Source: Jingweiarchaeum tengchongense (GTDB lineage Archaea > Nanobdellota > Nanobdellia > Jingweiarchaeales > Jingweiarchaeaceae). From it: DNA of 41,653 nucleotides. The notes under the pieces were generated by a model. That model was not told where the DNA came from. It was given only the letters and a program-made list of their open reading frames with translations, and did not search any database. Both the position numbers and the translations under genes were made by a program. The DNA lies in contig JAVZDD010000009.1 of NCBI GenBank assembly GCA_038874075.1, positions 1 through 41,653 of the forward strand, written 5' to 3'. The first letter of the stretch is position 1. The number at the start of each line of letters is the position of its first letter. Below, piece after piece: positions 38,393-41,653 of this stretch.

Positions 38393-39145
38393 TCAAAATT
38401 CTTTTGCCACTTTCTCTATCTCTTCCTTTGTTATTATTATGCCCCCTTTACCGATCTCAAATGTGACTGGTTCCTTGTGATGATCAGTTTTTCTAAGTTT
38501 CAATATCTTAATCGTTCTATTGAATGCTCCAGCTATACCAAGTGTTTCAAAATCAATGATACCATCTGCTATGAATTCGGAAATTGCATCTCTTGATAAT
38601 CCTTCTTGTCCTTCAACCTTATCTGTAACTACAAATGCAATGTCAAGTTTTAATTCTCTGAAGAAGTCAAATATTTCTGAAATGATTATCCTGAGCGCAA
38701 AATTTGGATCTAGAACGCCCATCACTGTTGTTTCCTGGAATAACAAATACTTTTCAACTTCTTTTGGATTATAGAGACTTGGCAGCGCACCTGAAAGCGA
38801 ATCTAATACAATCATGGATACTCCTGATTTTACATAATTTTTAATTTCCTTTTTGAAATTCTTTAGATCCTTAACTCTTTGAATGATTAACCGTTTTTTC
38901 TTTATCAATTCTTTAATGTCCATCCCAAGCATCTCTGCCTGCAATGCTAAACCTTCCGCTGTTTCACCATCTATATTCAAATAAAGTACCTTTTTACCCC
39001 TTTCTGCGAAATTCTTTGCTACTTGTAAACAAAATATTGTCTTACCTGAACCTGGCACTCCTGTCAATAGGACAATTGAACCTTTTGGAAATCCACCTTC
39101 GATAAGTTCATCGAACTCTTTGATACCTGTTGGCACTCTCTCCAT
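38393..39145 (-). CDS. KaiC/RadB-like RecA-superfamily ATPase
   Basis: A 250-residue single-domain KaiC-like ATPase (RAD55 family). Motifs: PTGIKEFDELIEGGFPKGS, Walker A LTGVPGSGKTIF (about residues 28-39), KVLYLNIDGETAE, Walker B SMIVLDSLSGALPS and a C-terminal RTIKILKLRKTDH strand pair. Such archaeal proteins may signal or regulate; circadian function is not implied. The start has a perfect Shine-Dalgarno GGAGGTGA (minus strand, 39150-39157). It lies directly downstream of the V4R gene and probably works with it. Confidence 0.88.
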   Translation of the reverse strand: MERVPTGIKEFDELIEGGFPKGSIVLLTGVPGSGKTIFCLQVAKNFAERGKKVLYLNIDGETAEGLALQAEMLGMDIKELIKKKRLIIQRVKDLKNFKKEIKNYVKSGVSMIVLDSLSGALPSLYNPKEVEKYLLFQETTVMGVLDPNFALRIIISEIFDFFRELKLDIAFVVTDKVEGQEGLSRDAISEFIADGIIDFETLGIAGAFNRTIKILKLRKTDHHKEPVTFEIGKGGIIITKEEIEKVAKEF

Positions 39146-39192
39146 CGCTTCACCTCCGATTATTTTAATTCTAAAATTTCACTATTTATATA

Positions 39193-39675
39193 TTATCCTT
39201 TAACTTTAACAACAAATTGACAATATAATTTACCTTCGCCTTCACACACGACTTCTTCACATCTCACTTTTTTATTAAAAAATATCTTAAAAACACCTGC
39301 TAATGCACCGGCAATTAATATACAATTTTTACCTTTACTAAGTTTGGCAAATGGTGAAAATGTGAGATTAATAATTACCTCCTTCTTTTTTAATTCCATA
39401 ATCTCAAACTTTCCTAAACCATAAAGATTAAGTAAATTAAGTGAGAGTTCTAAAAGCTTCATTCCAGTTACTCCAGTTGAATTTTTAATGTGCTCAATTT
39501 CATTAGAAAAAGTTTCTTCGGCGAATTCATATATTTGTTTAGCATACTTGTTCTGAAGTTTAACGATGAACTCCGGAGAAACCATTATCTCCCGATTACC
39601 AAGAACCTTAAGTTCTTTATCGATCTCAATTTCTCTCGCAAAGAGCAATCTCTTAAAAAAAGTTGATATTACCAT
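39193..39675 (-). CDS. V4R (4-vinyl reductase) domain protein
   Basis: A 160-residue protein whose C-terminal two-thirds is a V4R domain: EIEHIKNSTGVTGMKLLEL, SPFAKL, then NCILIAGALAGVFKIFFNKKVRCEEVVCEGEGKLYCQF. V4R domains bind small hydrophobic ligands or metals, and the cysteines in the last motif may bind metal. The N-terminus (about 1-35) is unrelated. A GAGGTTA site precedes the ATG. It sits in a minus-strand run with the methyltransferase and GH3-like genes upstream and the KaiC-like gene downstream. It may be the ligand sensor of that set. Confidence 0.86.
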   Translation of the reverse strand: MVISTFFKRLLFAREIEIDKELKVLGNREIMVSPEFIVKLQNKYAKQIYEFAEETFSNEIEHIKNSTGVTGMKLLELSLNLLNLYGLGKFEIMELKKKEVIINLTFSPFAKLSKGKNCILIAGALAGVFKIFFNKKVRCEEVVCEGEGKLYCQFVVKVKG

Positions 39676-39708
39676 TCCTTAACCTCATCTTGTAAAAATC
39701 AGCCAAAC

Positions 39709-40419
39709 TTAATTAACCTTGTCTTCAAGTCCTTGTTCTTTCTCTTCCCTTGGTTTCTTAGCAACTACTAACCAATTCTGTCCTGCGTACACTTTTTCTA
39801 TTTTATTAATGTCAAATCCGCTTTCTTTAACCATTTCCTCAAGTTTATCCTTAGGATAAAATCCTGGATTCTCTTTTATAATATCTTTATTTATCTTATA
39901 GTAATCTATTATTTCTCTCATTCTTAAAAAAATCTTTGGATTTTTAATTAGTGATTTTATAAATTCTGGAGCAAAATTCTCAAGTGATGCTTTTTTATCT
40001 GGAGTTGAGATGACTATTTTTCTGCCGGTTTTGAGTACCCGATTAGCTTCATCCAAGAATTTTTTGGGTTCTTTTAATTGATATAGTACATTTACATTCG
40101 TGATACCATCAAAGTAATCATTCCTAAAAGGTAAATGGGTGATGTCAGCCTTTACTAAATTTTCGATTCCTTTTTCCTTTGCTTTCTTCAACATTTCATC
40201 TGAGAGGTCTACCCCAATAAATGTGTAACCATTGCATCTAGCTTTATTTATTAAATTTCCAGTTCCACAACCAGCATCTAAATAAATTCCACTTTCTTTA
40301 GGGGTCAATTCATTTAAAATTTTGTTTAAGTGTTGATGATAGAAGGGAAGTTCTAACACTACATCGTAAACTTTTGAGTGTTCATTATTCATTTGTCTAA
40401 TTATCTCTTTATTTTTCAT
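39709..40419 (-). CDS. Class I SAM-dependent methyltransferase
   Basis: A 236-residue methyltransferase of the UbiE/Methyltransf_11 group. SAM motif I is YLDAGCGTGNLI, motif II FIGVDLSDEMLKKAKEKG, then VKADITHLPFRNDYFDG and RVLKTGRKIVISTP. The substrate is unknown; family members methylate quinones, lipids or small molecules. The 5' end overlaps the GH3-like gene by 11 nt, so the two are coupled and may act on the same compound. Confidence 0.92.
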   Translation of the reverse strand: MKNKEIIRQMNNEHSKVYDVVLELPFYHQHLNKILNELTPKESGIYLDAGCGTGNLINKARCNGYTFIGVDLSDEMLKKAKEKGIENLVKADITHLPFRNDYFDGITNVNVLYQLKEPKKFLDEANRVLKTGRKIVISTPDKKASLENFAPEFIKSLIKNPKIFLRMREIIDYYKINKDIIKENPGFYPKDKLEEMVKESGFDINKIEKVYAGQNWLVVAKKPREEKEQGLEDKVN

Positions 40420-41653
40420 TTTGATTATTCACCGTTTTAATGATATGAATTTGTTTTGGTTTAATTTGTCCAAGCGGCCTGCCCTGTTTAAGTCTTTCTT
40501 CCATTTCTTTTTCTACTCTTTTATAATCATCTGGGGTTAAAACAACAATTTCTAAACATTGATCTATGATTTCATTTGGAAAATTTTCTTCTACCTTACT
40601 AAGAACTACATCTAATTCATCGCATTCTCTCCTTAATAATGTTTTTACTTCATTTTTAAATGCGTTTTCATCCTTTATTTTATCTTCTGGGATAATTTCA
40701 AATCTAAGTTTAGTAAAGGGTGTAGTTTTGGGTGGGAGGATATATAGATCCCACCACTTTATTTTTCCATTATTACCCACCCATGCCATAGCTTCTTTGA
40801 TTTGTCTACTGTATAGTTTAGCTCCCATGAATATGCCCATCTCCTCAGAGGTTGAAAAGTCTACAGTTTCTGTCGATCTTCCTAGTATTTTTACTGTTGG
40901 TAGTGTAATCGTTACTCTTTCGTTATTCAATTTGATAGTATGAGTCTCTGCTGGATTTATGACTTCAATTAAATCACCAGTAGGATATCTTATTAAAGGT
41001 AAACATTCACCTGGTCGAGTAGCAATTAATTCTCCTTTCATTCCTTTCTCCCATTTATACCAAGGAATAGCGTTTACTCGATAGTTTGGATTTTGTTTAG
41101 CTCTCATTATTTCTTCAGGTGGAGCTACTTCTGGTATAAACCAATTTAACATCAAACTAATGTCTGAATTATCAGATAATTGAATTCCACCAAAAACTAA
41201 TTCTGTGCTGCCATATGCTTCTCTCATTTTTAAATTTGGAAAAAAATGTTTAATATTTTGTAAATGTGGTTTTATGGGTTCTGCAAATGAAAAACCAACC
41301 TTTGTTCTCTCTAAATTTTCTTTTATTTTTTTATAATTAATTCCTCTTAAATATATTCTTGTGATTGGTTTACCCAAAAATTTTAATGGTCCTAATTTCT
41401 CACTTATTTTATTTTGAACTTTTTGTTCAAAGGCTTTTGGATTATTAATTATTTGACCAAGACTTAAATAAACTAATGGTATACCTGAAATAAAATCGAT
41501 TTTTTCTACCTTAGATGCTTTTTTTAATCCTTTAATAAAATCCTTCTGAGCTACTAAGTTAGTCATTATTTCTTTAGCATTAAGTTTTTTTCCTATAATT
41601 GTTCCAATCGAACCAGATAGGTACGGGTCTCCAGCTCCTAAATTCCAGAAAAT
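40409..41653 (-). CDS. GH3-like/acyl-adenylating enzyme (N-terminus beyond right edge)
   Basis: A frame of 414 visible residues, open to the window edge with no stop before the ATG at 41566; upstream codons read FWNLGAGDPYLSGSIGT, which looks like a real protein, so the start is beyond the window. REAYGSTELVFGG matches the Y-G-T-E motif of adenylate-forming enzymes and LIRYPTGDLIEV the Asp that holds the ribose. The overall look is of the GH3/phenylacetate-CoA ligase branch, which adenylates carboxylates and joins them to an amino acid or CoA. It overlaps the methyltransferase start by 11 nt. Substrate unknown. Confidence 0.8.
   Translation of the reverse strand: MFWNLGAGDPYLSGSIGTIIGKKLNAKEIMTNLVAQKDFIKGLKKASKVEKIDFISGIPLVYLSLGQIINNPKAFEQKVQNKISEKLGPLKFLGKPITRIYLRGINYKKIKENLERTKVGFSFAEPIKPHLQNIKHFFPNLKMREAYGSTELVFGGIQLSDNSDISLMLNWFIPEVAPPEEIMRAKQNPNYRVNAIPWYKWEKGMKGELIATRPGECLPLIRYPTGDLIEVINPAETHTIKLNNERVTITLPTVKILGRSTETVDFSTSEEMGIFMGAKLYSRQIKEAMAWVGNNGKIKWWDLYILPPKTTPFTKLRFEIIPEDKIKDENAFKNEVKTLLRRECDELDVVLSKVEENFPNEIIDQCLEIVVLTPDDYKRVEKEMEERLKQGRPLGQIKPKQIHIIKTVNNQNEK

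Overview
The window is AT-rich, densely packed archaeal chromosome. Archaeal origin is shown by an sn-glycerol-1-phosphate dehydrogenase (archaeal lipid backbone), an archaeal-type S-adenosylmethionine synthetase, RadA recombinase, a stand-alone TRAM protein, an Ogg2-type glycosylase, TATA boxes placed 24-28 nt ahead of many start codons (leaderless mRNAs), and a C/D-box guide RNA. The lineage cannot be fixed from this window alone; a DPANN-like or small euryarchaeal genome would fit. I saw no tRNA, rRNA, CRISPR array, insertion sequence or intein.

Layout. 1-2.8 kb: a cut-off unknown gene, a bPH2 membrane protein, a PqqD-like/TRAM pair, then an ExeA-like AAA+ ATPase with palindromic operators and an intercistronic hairpin leading to an overlooked 50-aa gene. 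2.9-10.7 kb: thioredoxin reductase and thioredoxin, a tungsten/molybdopterin aldehyde:ferredoxin oxidoreductase, a hydrolase, EgsA, HtpX and a CPA2 antiporter. 10.9-15.5 kb: ferredoxin, B12 adenosyltransferase coupled to the B12-dependent ribonucleotide reductase, Ogg, and an E1-like enzyme with an extra C-terminal domain. 15.7-18.2 kb: two membrane-anchored thiol-redox proteins and an epimerase lacking its catalytic Lys.

18.2-24.1 kb is the most striking region: one compact run of HTH/Cys-rich regulator, IscS, IscU, GlcD-like flavoprotein, 2x[4Fe-4S] protein, lipoprotein, thioredoxin-CcdA fusion and CCG-domain protein. The parts of a GlcD/GlcF (HdrD-like) dehydrogenase are split around a transmembrane thiol-transfer module, which suggests an electron path from a cytosolic flavoenzyme to extracytoplasmic disulfides. 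24.1-27.5 kb: ZIP transporter, then a DtxR/MntR-type regulator with a perfect palindromic operator, FeoA and FeoB. 27.5-28.8 kb (minus): a small lipoprotein and a secreted protein with a regular 17-residue, two-cysteine repeat (24 Cys), a plausible client of the extracytoplasmic thiol enzymes.

28.9-35.3 kb: RadA, an archaemetzincin-like protein, MAT, Sua5/TsaC, the C/D guide RNA, a coiled-coil protein, a stand-alone Lrp ligand-binding domain, DeoC and the ATP-grasp subunit of an ADP-forming acyl-CoA synthetase. 35.4-41.7 kb: membrane proteins, an MFS transporter, a transglutaminase-like protein coupled to a 39-codon remnant of hexulose-6-phosphate synthase, then a KaiC-like ATPase, a V4R protein, a methyltransferase and a GH3-like adenylating enzyme that runs off the right edge.
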